Source: Spirodela intermedia (taxonomy: Eukaryota; Streptophyta; Magnoliopsida; Alismatales; Araceae). Taken from it: a stretch of 64,000 nucleotides of DNA. This document shows, in pieces, positions 11,746 to 21,929 of the stretch. The position numbers and the translations under genes are program-made. The DNA is taken from contig LR746270.1 in the NCBI GenBank assembly GCA_902729315.2, positions 2,326,501 through 2,390,500 of the forward strand, written 5' to 3'. Every line of letters starts with the position of its first letter. Within the stretch, counting starts at the first letter, position 1. A model generated the notes under the pieces. The model did not search any database and was not told where the DNA came from. It saw only the letters and a program-made list of their open reading frames with translations.

Positions 11746-11750
11746 CAGGA
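11746..11750. repeat. target-site duplication, left
   Basis: CAGGA directly abuts the TG end of the left LTR and is repeated at 15354-15358 after the CA end of the right LTR. Confidence 0.9.
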
Positions 11751-12024
11751 TGTTGACTTCGGAAAGCTTGAAACTGGTTCAAGAACTTCCAGAAATGGAA
11801 GAATCAAGAACACCGAAGAGAATGAGAAAGAATGCACAGAATGTATTTCAAAAAAATAGCAAGCATGTATTCGTCGAACACCTTGCGCCCCTTTATATAG
11901 GGGAACCAATAAGAGAAGGAGAGAGAGGGTGAGTAATGGACTGAAAAACAAAAACAAAGTTCTGCTCCGGCGAATGAGTTTGCCGGCGACGGAAGAGCGG
12001 CGGCGGAACCGAGCAGCTCCTTCA
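11751..12024 (-). repeat. 3' LTR of the Copia element
   Basis: It starts TGTTGACTT and ends CTCCTTCA on the plus strand and aligns throughout with the LTR at 15106-15353. It contains the CCCCTTTATATAG segment, a candidate TATA region. It has about 26 bp not present in the other LTR, including part of a GAGAGAGA tract. Confidence 0.92.
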
Positions 12025-12038
12025 ATCTCCTCCTTGCT
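12025..12038 (-). other. polypurine tract of the Copia element
   Basis: On the minus strand the purine-rich AAGGAGGAGAT immediately precedes the 3' LTR, the normal position of the plus-strand primer. Confidence 0.7.
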
Positions 12039-12175
12039 CTTGCTCCTCTGTACGAAGATTTCGCACACCCAGATGTCGTCGCATCTCCAAGAATTTCAAT
12101 CTTCCCAACGTCTTAGTCAGTATGTCCGCCATCTGGTCCTCCGTCTTCACGTAGGAAACCTCAAGCTTCTGTTCT

Positions 12176-12406
12176 TCAACACAGATGTGTGAAATGATAC
12201 CTTGTATCGATGTGCTTTATATGATTGTGTTGAACTGGATTTTTGCTTAGGATAATCACGGACTGATTGTCCACGAGTAATTTCATAGGTTTCTCTTCTT
12301 CCCCCTTTAGGAAGGCTGACTTAACATCAAGATGATGTAAAGTCCATCTCCTTTGAGTTTGCCTTTGTGAATAGCCCTTCACAACCAGTCTGGCTTTGTG
12401 CCTCAC
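12176..12406 (-). pseudogene. Copia reverse transcriptase fused to RNase H remnant
   Basis: The minus-strand frame joins the N-terminal reverse transcriptase motif (HKARLVVKGYSQ), a piece of the next motif (LDVKSAFLKGE) and the C-terminal RNase H region (LLVDNQSVIILSKNP, then HIDTRYHF). The central reverse transcriptase with the catalytic YVDD box is absent. The frame stays open across both junctions, so these are internal deletions rather than simple decay. Confidence 0.85.
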
Positions 12407-13134
12407 AACTTCACCTTGTGCACTCCTTTTGAGCTTGAATATCTATTTAAATTGACTTGCAATCAGCCGGGGGTGCTACTAGCTCCCATGTTTGACTTCG
12501 ATCAATAGCCTCCATTTCTTCCTTCATAGCTCTCCTCCATACTTCCTCTTGAGAGGCATCTGTATAAGAGTTTGGTTCTTCACAAGTGAGAAAATAATCT
12601 TCATCCACATCGGGTTTGTCTTCGAGTAGATATGAGTGAGTGACATATATTTCGGAGCTTAATTGTCTTCAGACTCAGTCTGAGAAGCAAAAATCTCCTC
12701 CTGAGGTTCGAATGTCTCCACTTCATTAATCTCGGAATCAGAGACTTCCTCCACGACCTGATCAGATAGAAAATCAGGTAAGAAAGTAAAATTAGTGGCT
12801 TTTTTACCTTTCTTCTACCAGTCCCACTTACTTTCTTCTTCAAAGAGAACATCCCTACTGATGTTGACTTTGCTGTTGACTAGATTATAACATCTGTAGG
12901 CTTTAGTACCTACTTCATATCCAATAAGCACCATGGGGCTACTTCTATCGTCAAGCTTCTTCTATGGGCCTTTAGTGTTCTTTACACTTCACAATTGACC
13001 CGAAAATCAGTAAATGGTCAATATGTGGCTTTCTACCTGTCCACTTCTCATAGGGGGGTCATACCTTGCAGACTTTTTGGGGATGAGCGATTTAGAATGT
13101 AAACAAAAGTGTTCAGTACCTCTCCCCATAATTC

Positions 13135-13430
13135 TTAGGGCAACTTCTTCTCTTTCAACATGCTTCGGACCGTGGACATCACAGTCTGATTCTTTCTCTC
13201 CACTATGCCGTTTTGTTGAGGTGAGTAGCGGGCAGTCAAGTGTCTCTTGATGCCTTGTGAAGCATAAAACTCAATAAATTCATTAGATGTAAACTCAACT
13301 CCCTTGTCTAAGCGAAAATACTTGATCTTCGTGTCTTTCTCAGCCTCTGCTAATGCTTTGAATTTCTTGAATTCAGTGAAAGTATCCAATTTTTCTTTTA
13401 GCAAAGCCACCCACATTAATCTCGAATAAT
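13135..13430 (-). pseudogene. Copia integrase core remnant
   Basis: The minus-strand frame has the Copia integrase pattern: KYFRLDKGVEFTSNEF, FYASQGIKRH, then SPQQNGIVERKNQTV. These cover the second Asp (here in the RLDKG segment, where SDNGGE is usual) and the catalytic Glu (NGIVERKN). Frames on either side are interrupted. Confidence 0.85.
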
Positions 13431-13799
13431 CATCAATGATTAATAAAAAAAAATACTAGCTCCCTCCTAATGTGGGTGGAGTAATGGGTCTGTAAATATC
13501 AGCATATACAAGTTCTAGTGGTTGTGAGGCTCAAAATGTGGAGGCTTTAGGAAATGGAGCTCGGTGTTGTTTGCCTGCTACACAGCTTCTGCAGACTTGA
13601 GTAGGCAGCCTGATTTAAGGAAGTCCCTGCACCAGATGCTTGCTCGACATTTCCTTCAAAGAGTAAAAATTCAAGTGGCCAAAACGAGCATGTCACAATC
13701 AATACTCACTCTTTGTATTTGTAGTAATCAGATAGTAATCTACTACACTTAGCCTCAGTAAGTAGACCATGCATTCCGATCGTTGGACTTCAGTAAAGA

Positions 13800-14110
13800 G
13801 TTTGCCATGTCGGTCAAAAATAGTCAACTTACCCCATACATTGTCATCCGGCAGCCTTCTTCATCCAGACGACCCAAACTGAGAATATTGGCCTTTAATT
13901 GAGGGACAAATAGGACATCAGTGAGCCGAAGCACACTGTCATCCTTCTTGTTGGCCAAGAGACTACCTCAGCCTTCAATTCGGACCTTCGAATTGTCTCC
14001 AAATTTGACCACCCCGGATGTTGTCTCATCCAACTCAGTGAAGAAAGTCCGACAACCAGACGTATGATTAGTAGCTCCAATATCAAGATACTAGAAATCG
14101 GGATCAAAGA
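13800..14110 (-). pseudogene. Copia protease remnant
   Basis: On the minus strand, YLDIGATNHTSGCRTFF corresponds to the W-x-LDSGA(S/T)xH active-site motif of Copia proteases, with Ile replacing Ser in DSGA. LKANILSLGRLDEEG follows at the usual distance. Stops interrupt the frame. Confidence 0.75.
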
Positions 14111-14239
14111 GCTCACTCTCAAAGGTTTGGAGTAGTAAACCGCCATGTTCATTGTAAATGTCATCAGAAGCGAGGATTCCTCCTTGTCAGAAGACTCAGC
14201 CACATATGTTCAATTGTCTGACTTCTTTTTCTCGCTGCA

Positions 14240-14281
14240 GCATTCATAGACAAAATGCCCAAACTTCTCACAATTATAACA
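14240..14281 (-). other. CCHC zinc knuckle of Copia gag
   Basis: The minus strand encodes CYNCEKFGHFVYEC, an exact C-x2-C-x4-H-x4-C nucleocapsid knuckle, between the gag core and the protease region. Confidence 0.85.
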
Positions 14282-14499
14282 TTTTACCTGAGATTTATCG
14301 AAATGTTTCTTTCCTTCTTCATTCGACTAATTTCGCCCTTGTCCACGGCTTCTACCTCTACCTCAGCCGCGGTGTCTACCTCTTTCACGAGATGAGGACT
14401 CCTCCTCAATCGAGATCTTCGATTTGCTCAGTGTTCTGGCCAATAAAGCTTGTTCCTCCTCTCTTGATTCATGCTCCTTGAGTCGCAGCTCATGGACGC

Positions 14500-15068
14500 T
14501 CAGTGAACAATGGTCTCGTCAAGGCTGATTTTATCCAAATCGCCATATTGTTCCAAAGACAAGGTGGGAGCATCGAATTTTGAAGGCGTCGCCCTCAGAA
14601 ATCGCCGCACCACCTCTTTTTCTTCCATCTTCTCAGCTAGGTTCCAAAGCTCTGAGATGATTCCAATGAATTTCGTCGCAAAATCCACCACGGCTTCATC
14701 CTTCTGCATCGTGAGAATTTCATACTCACGCTTCAATCCCGAATTCTTGATTGAATAACTCAATCCACACCAAGATTTTGAGACTTGAGAATCTCTCAAT
14801 TCTCCTTCGTCATCTTCTTTGTGTCAAGAATTAACATCGTCTCCTCCAGAACTACTCTGAAGATCGTGGATAGAGCCAAGCGATCTTTCTTCTTCGGGAT
14901 ATTCTCACCTACAATTGCTTGCCACAATTCGTGAGAATCAAGGAATGCCTTAATCAGCATCGCCCAGACACGATAATTAATCTTCGACAGCATGAGAGAT
15001 GGCGCCGGCGACACCATCTCCATCCCACGCTCGCCAGAAGTGCTCGCCTCACCTCCTTTCTTCGACAT
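14500..15068 (-). pseudogene. Copia gag remnant
   Basis: It starts with ATG at 15068 (MSKKGGEAST). The N-terminal half contains NYRVWAMLIKAFLDSHELW, the usual gag start region. After a frameshift near 14800 the second half continues with EYEILTMQKDEAVVDFATKF, then EKEVVRRFLRATPSKFD, typical of the UBN2-type gag core. The frameshift makes it non-functional. Confidence 0.85.
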
Positions 15069-15090
15069 CTTCTTCCTCCCTCGACCGAGT

Positions 15091-15103
15091 GGCTCTGATA
15101 CCA
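15091..15103 (-). other. primer-binding site (initiator Met tRNA)
   Basis: On the minus strand TGGTATCAGAGCC lies two bases inside the 5' LTR, complementary to the 3' end of plant initiator methionine tRNA, the standard Copia primer. Confidence 0.92.
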
Positions 15104-15105
15104 CT

Positions 15106-15353
15106 TGTTGACTTTGGAAAGCTTGAAACTGCTTCAAGAACTTCCGGAAATAGAAGAAGAATACCGAAGATAATGAGAAAGAATGCACAGAATGTATTTG
15201 TATTTCAAAGAAATAGCATGTATTCGTCGAACACCTTGTGCCCCTTTATATAGAGGGTGCGTAACGGACTGGAAAACAAAAACAAAGTTCTGTTCCGGCA
15301 AATGAGTTCGCCGGCGACAGAAGAGCGGCGGCGGAGCCAGAGCAGCTCCTTCA
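15106..15353 (-). repeat. 5' LTR of the Copia element
   Basis: Partner of the LTR at 11751-12024, with the same TG and CA ends. The CCCCTTTATATAGAGGG segment is shared. Numerous substitutions and a missing block separate the two. Confidence 0.92.
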
Positions 15354-15358
15354 CAGGA
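15354..15358. repeat. target-site duplication, right
   Basis: CAGGA, identical to 11746-11750. It restores the host reading frame when only one copy is counted. Confidence 0.9.
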
Positions 15359-15458
15359 GGCATTGGGTAACAGTGGTGACCAGTTGCCCAGAGGTGAATA
15401 TACAGAACAGTAAACTCAAAAGGAGGAGTCCAGCCATGGCTTGAGTCTTCGTGGCCAT

Positions 15459-17480
15459 GGTACTGGAAAAGGAATAAGCCAAGATGTGTGGTTGATTTGG
15501 TTCGAGTTTGAGAATGCAGTAGGAGAGGGAATGCGTGGGATATACAAAAAAGCTTGGGACGTTTCTATAGACACCTCCGAGGGGAGTGTCGATGCAGCAT
15601 TGAATCACCTTCCGCCAGGTCAGCAGATGCCGCCACAGCAGCTGCATGAGAGCGAGGGAAGTATTGAAGAGACTGAACGTGATCGTTGCCCTCAATGCCC
15701 TCCTTCAGAACGGGACAGTGAAGAGAACAGCAACGAATTAGCTACATCATCGGAAGAATGGTTTCAACGCGTCTCTCGTCCTCAACGGCATCATAAACAC
15801 TCTAAAAAGAGCGATTATCTTTATTAATAGCTAAGTTTAAGGTTTTTGCTGAAATTTATAAGAGAGACATGAGACTCAGCGGAGGATAGTGAAGGTTACA
15901 ATGAGTGTTTATTTTTCGATTCCATCGCCCTGGCTTTGGGTGGTCGTGAGGACCCCATTATTCTCGGTCTGGAATATTTATTCTCAATTCTCTTCTTCTT
16001 TCTCATTATCACCACCTTATTAACCCCTCTCTCTTCACACCCATCCACCTATCAAACGAAACCCAAAACTTTTCCCGTCGATATCGTATCGACCATTGTC
16101 TACTACCTCGCAAGAGCTTTGTTCGAGGTCCCAGCAGGTCGGGCCATCCCCAGCATCTCCGTGACCGCCGTCTCCAAAGAATCTGCTGATTATCCCACAA
16201 TATCGCCAACGAATCTTTGGTCTTCCATAATAATAGTAATCTCTTCTACCTCTTCATTAATTTGTGCATTTAATATGTTTTCTTGCTCGATGTCGCTCGA
16301 GTGATCATAGGATAGCCAGTTAATTCTATTCAGTCGATCATAAACCGTGATAAGAATAATTTTCTGACATGATAACAATAAGGGCATCCTCTCAGCGGTT
16401 TTCTCCACTGGCGGATCCTTCTCGTTTTCAATTGCAAGTGATTTATCTAGATAATTCAAAATATATTGATTTTATCTTTAATTATGTGGAATTATCTGCT
16501 AGAATTTATACTCGTCAGCCTTTCCCTATTTTTATTCCCATCAATTGCAGTCCCAATCAACCAGCGATTGGAAGCCTGTCGATAGGGGTGGCAGTTCGGA
16601 ACCTGGCGGCTCTAATTAGAGCGATGCGGAAATCTTAACGCATTGCAAGTTTTATCCGTGCTGGTGGCAGAAATCTGTCGTTGTCTTCCACGTTTTTTCT
16701 GCTCTCTGCCTGCAACTGAGGCGGCGAAAGTTAGCCGCGGCGCATGAGAAAGTCCTTTGACATTGCATCCACGCGTTAGCAGAGAATGGTAGCCCTCCAC
16801 AAGGCGTTCATGTGTCCGTTCGCCGGTCATTGATTGCCGTCCGATAGTGGATATCGGATGGGGGAGGCTGCGACCTTTCCTCAGTTGAAAAGACAGTGGA
16901 TTAGCCAGACATCCAAAATGAGCGTCAACCTCGGGGCAGTTATGATGTAAGCACAGAATATCTTCGTCCTAAATAGTCATAAGCTATCGGCAACGCTCCG
17001 TCGAGCTCATTGTCTCACAAAGCTGAAAACTTAAAGCCATTGTCTCTTATAGATTGGATGGAGACTTCAATCTAAATTTTGGCTAGTGTTCCAGTTCTAT
17101 GGGCACCATTCCTGAGAAGATTTCCCTGGTGCAACTCGACTCTGTAACCGTAGATACCGCACTCTGTTTTGCATATAGTCGCACGATCCTCACGTCTAAA
17201 ACACAGGGTCATCAAAGGTAGGTCCACCAAGACCAGAGCAAAGCATTGCAGTTCATGGTTGCTGTTTACACTGATGTACGCTGACATTCTAACTTTTTGA
17301 GACTATCTCATCCGCGCGCTGAGAAATTTGGTTTTGCGCGTACGGGCTGTCAAAAAGAAAACAAGACAACCAATGATTACTCGAGGGAGGGGAATGGTAC
17401 AATACATCATATATAGTATACTCAACCAAATGGATGTCGGATGGCGAGGGCATAATCATATGTTGAATCCATGCGGACAG
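15459..17480 (-). repeat. tandem unit 2: 5' leader and upstream region
   Basis: Co-linear with the upstream regions of units 1 and 3 but interrupted at 15598-16545 by unrelated sequence. After the interruption, similarity resumes with CCAGCGATTGGAAGCC, then GGGGTGGCAGTTCGGAA, and continues to about 17480. Confidence 0.75.
15598..16545. mobile_element. unclassified insertion in the copy 2 promoter region
   Basis: About 948 bp present in unit 2 but absent at the equivalent positions of units 1 and 3. The flanks carry TGCAG on both sides (15593-15597 and 16546-16550), which could be a 5-bp target duplication. The left part is GC-richer and contains a 77-codon plus-strand open stretch that I do not recognise. 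The right part is AT-rich. There are no clear terminal inverted repeats or LTRs. It could be a non-autonomous DNA element, or sequence that units 1 and 3 have lost. Confidence 0.45.
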
Positions 17481-18529
17481 AAGGTCATCAAATTATTTTT
17501 TAATGTTATCAAATTGAGTTTAAAGTTCCACAGTTTTGTCCGAAGGATCATCAATTTATGATTTATTTTTTCAACAGGTTTTCTTTAGAACACTGCTTTT
17601 CTTTCGGACTTTTCAGTTCATATTTAACGAAGTCTAATGCACCAGCATATCATCAAGGAATTCATGCAATTATTTTAATGTTCATAAACAGATGTCTTTT
17701 AATTCATGAAATGCTTCTTTTATTTTCTTCCTCTGGTTCGCATGAAAAATCGTCTTCAACAGTCCAGGTTGCCATCATTACCTTCATATTCTTCTTATCA
17801 TATGTCAGCTTTGACCAATCGGTCTTCTAGTGACTTGATTTTCTGCGCTCAAAATGTCCAGCTCATTTTAAATTTATCAGTAATGGCGAAGATCATGTTT
17901 CCCATCAACGTCCTAGTCAACAGCCACCTCAACTCATTCGGGTCCTTCACATTTGATCATGTTTCCCATTGGTGATGTTGGCGTGCCCTTTTGCCCCCGG
18001 AGTTATTTGAAGGACGATTAGCGATGAACATATGCGTGCGCACAACACTGAAAGAAGCTTGGGTACCTAACCATGTACCGGAATATTTTCAACTCTTAAT
18101 CCTGAAAACTTAAATACACAACCCAAAACACCAAACCACGAAAGCCGAAGCTCCCTACATCCCTTTTCTGTAATTTGAAACTTTTTTCTTCATCAGTTCC
18201 TATACCAGAGACTATGTAATAGCTTTCCTCAAGTCGCCGGCAGATCCATACTTTACGCCAGACCGCCGAAAGATGCATGGGTTCACGTTACTACGTCGTC
18301 TGTAATTCTGATCTGGATATCTTCTACAGTGTTGGTCGTGCCCGTGCTTGCTTCGCAAAATACGACCAGGCTTATGGACAGGCTCTTGGACAAGCTTTCC
18401 GTCTCTGTGACAGCTGAGTTCGCCCCATGGGCAGCGTGGAAATTCCTTTCGCACGAGCGTAGAATATCTGCAAAAGAAGAGAAACTAGTGATCATTGACC
18501 ATCGCGAGTTGCGGCATTTAATATGACGC
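17481..18529. other. spacer between tandem units 2 and 3
   Basis: The first 500 bases are AT-rich. The remainder (17990-18529) is more balanced, with overlapping minus-strand frames of 60-89 codons that match no family I know and lack a consistent frame. It has no counterpart before unit 2. Confidence 0.4.
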
Positions 18530-19403
18530 CGGTTCGTCGCTGTCGAAAACAATGGTTAGAGGGTGTAAATCCCTTTGGCCATATTTCCGCGTATCCGTGC
18601 ATCCACGGACAAAACCTTCTACCAGAGGTCAAGTGGGACTGTCCATTTCAGTTCAACCACTCCATTCGATGGACGGTTTTAAGATCCGGACGACGTTTCA
18701 GTGCCTTTCCTCTTAAGATTGAGAACACGACGAATGTGATGAACGTCATTTCTTCAGTTCATTTCCATACCCGGGCCAGTCAACCGGAGAGAGCTACAGT
18801 CCAGCTCGCGGCTTATGTTTCTAGAGCGGTTACCACTCAAATGCGGCGAGTAACTTAATTTTGCAGTCCCACAACCCATGCAAATGGCCTACGCACGTAC
18901 GACGAATTCCACCACAGGACTACGCAACCCACGCTCGCATTTGGAGGTGCCTTTCCGTAAAGTTCATCATGAAGCTCGTGTAGTGGACCTCAGCCAACTC
19001 GTATGAAGAGCTACTCCGTCGCATGTCATTAGACTGCATTGGGATAAGAGTGCAAAGGCGGCAGATCTGTCCTCTGACGGTTTCGAGGGTATCATCTAAA
19101 CCGCATTAAGCCATAGTTTAAAGGGAATAACCTGACTGAAGCCCGACAAACGACAGCCGTTCACGCGGGACACCATTTCAGACGCATCACAACGGAAACA
19201 TATTTATTACGATCACAGTTATGTTCTTGCGGGTGGGACCTGAAAAGAGGCGAACAGGGTCTCTCCCGTCCCCATACAGCTCAAGCTACATTACTGGTGG
19301 GTGAAAACAAGCGTAGACCACAGCGAAACCACAGTAGGAATACTCCATAGGGCGGCCAAGGATGAAGGGGGATCTTCTCCGGCACTGAGTGTTCTGCTGT
19401 AGA
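18530..19403 (-). repeat. tandem unit 3: 3' flank of the eight-cysteine gene
   Basis: Duplicate of 10615-11502, diverged up to about 19017 and nearly identical to unit 2 from 19018 onward. Confidence 0.8.
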
Positions 19404-19751
19404 TTATGAACAAGTCAGGAGAGGCACTTGCTTGCCGCAGTAAGTCAGCAGAATACCGATGTCACCGGGAATGGTAACGTTGAGGCCAAGGAAGCCAAGC
19501 TTTATCGCAATGCAGAGGCAACTGGACGCCTGCTGACTCGTGAGAGCCGAGAACAGATTGCAACAGGTTGTGTTGAGGGGCCCGGTGAGTCCGTCGATTT
19601 TGATGAGGTTGAGCACAACACCACAGACGCCTAGTTCGACGGTTTGGCTTAGGCATTGGGTGACAGTGGTGACCAGTTGCGCAGAGGCGAATGTGCAGAA
19701 CAGTAAATTCAAAAGGAGGAATGCTGCCGTGGCTTGAGTCTTCGTGGCCAT
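19404..19751 (-). CDS. secreted eight-cysteine (DC2.15/hydrophobic seed protein-like) protein, intact copy 3
   Basis: Small extracellular protein of the protease-inhibitor/seed-storage/lipid-transfer (AAI) superfamily, DC2.15/HyPRP branch. These proteins are thought to bind hydrophobic ligands or act at the cell wall and cuticle; the precise role of this one is unknown. It has 115 aa and no intron, as usual for the group. Residues 1-25 are a signal peptide (hydrophobic AAFLLLNLLF core, probable cleavage near ASAQ). The mature part has the full eight-cysteine pattern C-C-CC-CxC-C-C at residues 33, 43, 63, 64, 78, 80, 105 and 114. Unlike classic HyPRPs it has no proline-rich linker. The start is the ATG at 19751 in good context (ACCATGGC on the coding strand); the longer frame upstream begins at TTG. 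This is the only intact member of the local array. Confidence 0.93.
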   Translation of the reverse strand: MATKTQATAAFLLLNLLFCTFASAQLVTTVTQCLSQTVELGVCGVVLNLIKIDGLTGPLNTTCCNLFSALTSQQASSCLCIAIKLGFLGLNVTIPGDIGILLTYCGKQVPLLTCS

Positions 19752-19854
19752 GGTACCGGAAAAGGAAGAAGTCAAGACGTGTGGTTGATTTGGTTCGAGT
19801 TTGACAATGGAGCAGGAGAGGGAATGCCTGAGACATTACAAAAACACTTCGGAC

Positions 19855-19864
19855 GTTTTTATAG
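19855..19864 (-). promoter_or_regulatory. TATA box of the intact eight-cysteine gene
   Basis: On the minus strand CTATAAAAAC lies about 105 bp upstream of the ATG, a consensus plant TATA box. The aligned bases in the broken copies read CTATAGAAAC (copy 2) and CATAGAAC (copy 1). Confidence 0.65.
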
Positions 19865-21290
19865 ACACCTCCGAGGGGAGTGCACCCCAAATCCGACCAT
19901 TAAGTCGCCAGCAATTGGAACCCTGTTGATCAGGGTGGCAGTTCGGAAGCTGGCATCTCCAATCAAAGCGGTGCGGAAACATAACCCACGGCTGCAAGTT
20001 TTAGAGCCAAACTCAACTATCCATGCCGGTGGCAGAAATCTGTCGCTGTATTTCTGGACGTTTTGGCCCTCCTCCGCCTGCGAGTCCGGCGGCGAAGACT
20101 AGCCTCACAGCCATTTTTGATCGCTATAATCGCACAAAGGAACGCCACCTTACCCTTGATGCGTGAGGGTATCCTTTGACATTGCATCCACAGCATAAAG
20201 GGAATGGTAGCCCTCCATAAGGCGGTCATGTGTCCGTTTTGAGGTCTCAGTGATTACGCACCGACAGTGGGCAACAGATTAGCATCGGTGGGACCTTACC
20301 TCAGTTCAAAACATGAGTTGGCAAATTTATTGGATTAGCCAGAAATCCTAAATGTACGTCAGCGTCGGGGCAGTTGTGGTGTAAAAGCAGAATATCTCCG
20401 TCGTCAATGGTCAGACGTCATCGACGTCATTCCGTTACGAAGACGAAAACTCAAAGCCCTGGTCTCTCGATAGATTGGATGGAAACTTCAATCTAAATTG
20501 TTGTCTAGTGTTCAAGTTGCATGGTCACGATTCCTGGGAAGATTTCCTTGGTCGAACTCGACTGTATGACCGCAGACTGCAAGCCCTGTTTTGCAAGTAG
20601 TCCTATGTTCCTAGCGTCCAAAAAACTTTGAGGTCACCATGGCAGCTGTTCAAAACTAGTCGCTACTGTGCATGGCCATTTCTATGGTTCACAGTTCAAG
20701 AGAGGCGACAGAAGACACTCTGGTACATTTTCCCTTGCGGCCTTACAGTGGTGCGAGGTGGCCGAAAATCAACACAGGGTCATCAGAAGTTGGTCCACCG
20801 AAACCAGAGGAAACAGTCGCAGCTGATGGTTGCCCTTTACATTTGTCCACGCTGGGATTCTATCTTTTGAAAACACCCCCATCTGCACACTAAGAAATTT
20901 GGTTTTGCGCGCAGCAACGGTCAAAAAGAAACCAAAACAGCCCGTCATTTCAGGGGGGAAGGGGAATGAATATCTCAATTGTACTACAATACGTCGTATA
21001 TAGCACACTCAATGTAATGCAAGTTCAGCGCGAACAGCATTAGACGCTGAATTCACTAGGGAACATGGTCACGAATCATTCATTCCAATTGATTAATTCA
21101 CATGACCTTGGCATCCAACAAGATTATTGTGACAGTCTTCCACTCCACACTGATTACTTAAAGCTAAAAGCATAGAAGAATCTCTAATCCAAACAAACCA
21201 CTACAAAAACTTGATCCTACAGCAGGTGGCCATTCAAACAGACTATAACTAGCTCTTTATCGCCTAAAAAGTAGGACCCATTAATGAGTT
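19865..21290 (-). repeat. tandem unit 3: upstream region
   Basis: Similar to 8800-10400 and 16550-17480 in many blocks, in order, ending near the CAGCAGGTGG(C/G)C(A/G)TT block (21222, equivalent to about 10302). Beyond about 21290 the sequence becomes AT-rich and unrelated. Confidence 0.7.
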
Positions 21291-21420
21291 TACATTATCA
21301 TGTGTTATTCATTTATTAATAATATATTTTAAGCCTTTACTCATGAAAAATATACTTATATTTATGTTGAATTGAGAAAATTAGTTTTTAGTTGGTTAAT
21401 ATAACTTTTTTGTTAATTAT
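21280..21420 (+). repeat. AT-rich repeat family, copy 1
   Basis: Contains CATTATCATG, then ATTTATTAATAATATATTTTAAG, ACTCATGA and TTATGTTGAATTGAGAAAA. The same series recurs at 21585-21715 and 23340-23465, suggesting a small repeat unit or fragments of one LTR. Confidence 0.6.
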
Positions 21421-21584
21421 GTGAATTTATATAATTTTTATAATCATATTTTGAGATAAAATAAAGAGAAATATATATATATAACTTTTTCACTAATTAT
21501 ATTTTTCAATATTAAAATATTAATTAATTTTCGTAATTCTATTACTAAGTGACTAATAATGATTTAAGTTGAGGGGTGCATGTC

Positions 21585-21715
21585 TTTATTATCATAAGTT
21601 AATAATTTATTAATAATAAATTTTAAGTCTTAACTCATGATAAATAAACTTATATGTATGTTAAATTGAGAAAAGTGATTTTTAGTTAATTAATGTGAAA
21701 TTTTTAGCTAATTAT
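21585..21715 (+). repeat. AT-rich repeat family, copy 2
   Basis: Second copy of the 21280 repeat, with the words TTAATAATTTATTAATAATA, TTTTAAGTCTTAACTCATGA and TGTTAAATTGAGAAAA. Confidence 0.6.
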
Positions 21716-21929
21716 GTAAATTTATATAATATTTAGAATCTTTATAATTATTATAATCATGTGTTTGAGATAAAATGAGGAAAAATAAATAAAATATAAA
21801 AAAAAGGGTGACCCACTGAGCAATTAAGCCCGCAAGCAAGTTGGAAGCACAATTAAGAGACTTGCTGACCAGCCTACCCTACAAGGAGGTTGGAAGCAAA
21901 GTAAATTTTTGGGGGGTATAATAAGTGTA

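Larger units (their letters stand above)
11751..15353 (-). mobile_element. Ty1/copia LTR retrotransposon, internally deleted
   Basis: An LTR element of 3603 bp oriented on the minus strand. It begins TG and ends CA, has two LTRs, a 5-bp target-site duplication (CAGGA at 11746-11750 and 15354-15358), a Met-initiator-tRNA primer site and a polypurine tract. The order on the minus strand is gag, protease, integrase, reverse transcriptase/RNase H, which is the Copia order. It is non-autonomous: frames are broken, and most of the reverse transcriptase is deleted, so the total is well below the 4.5-5 kb of a complete element. The LTRs have diverged by substitutions and indels (274 against 248 bp), so the insertion is not recent. 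Confidence 0.93.
11503..15458 (-). pseudogene. eight-cysteine protein gene copy 2, split by a Copia element
   Basis: The 5' part (15458 down to 15359) encodes the signal peptide and the first cysteine (MATKTQAMAGLLLL... VTQC). The 3' part (11750 down to 11503) encodes the remaining seven cysteines and the stop, almost identical to copy 3. Between them lies a complete LTR element at 11751-15353, flanked by CAGGA on both sides. Without the element and one CAGGA the frame is continuous and equal in length to the intact copy (115 aa), so the gene was apparently functional until the insertion. Its TATA equivalent (CTATAGAAAC on the minus strand, near 15560) differs from the CTATAAAAAC of copy 3. 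Confidence 0.9.

Noticed and set aside
15441-15827. Plus-strand 128-codon frame as a new gene
   Set aside because: Its first third is the antisense of the eight-cysteine gene's leader, and only the part after 15597 is new. Kept as part of the unclassified insertion.
18096-18552. Minus-strand frames upstream of unit 3, considered as a PLAT-domain or other gene fragment
   Set aside because: Three short overlapping frames in different phases without a conserved motif; the initial resemblance did not hold.
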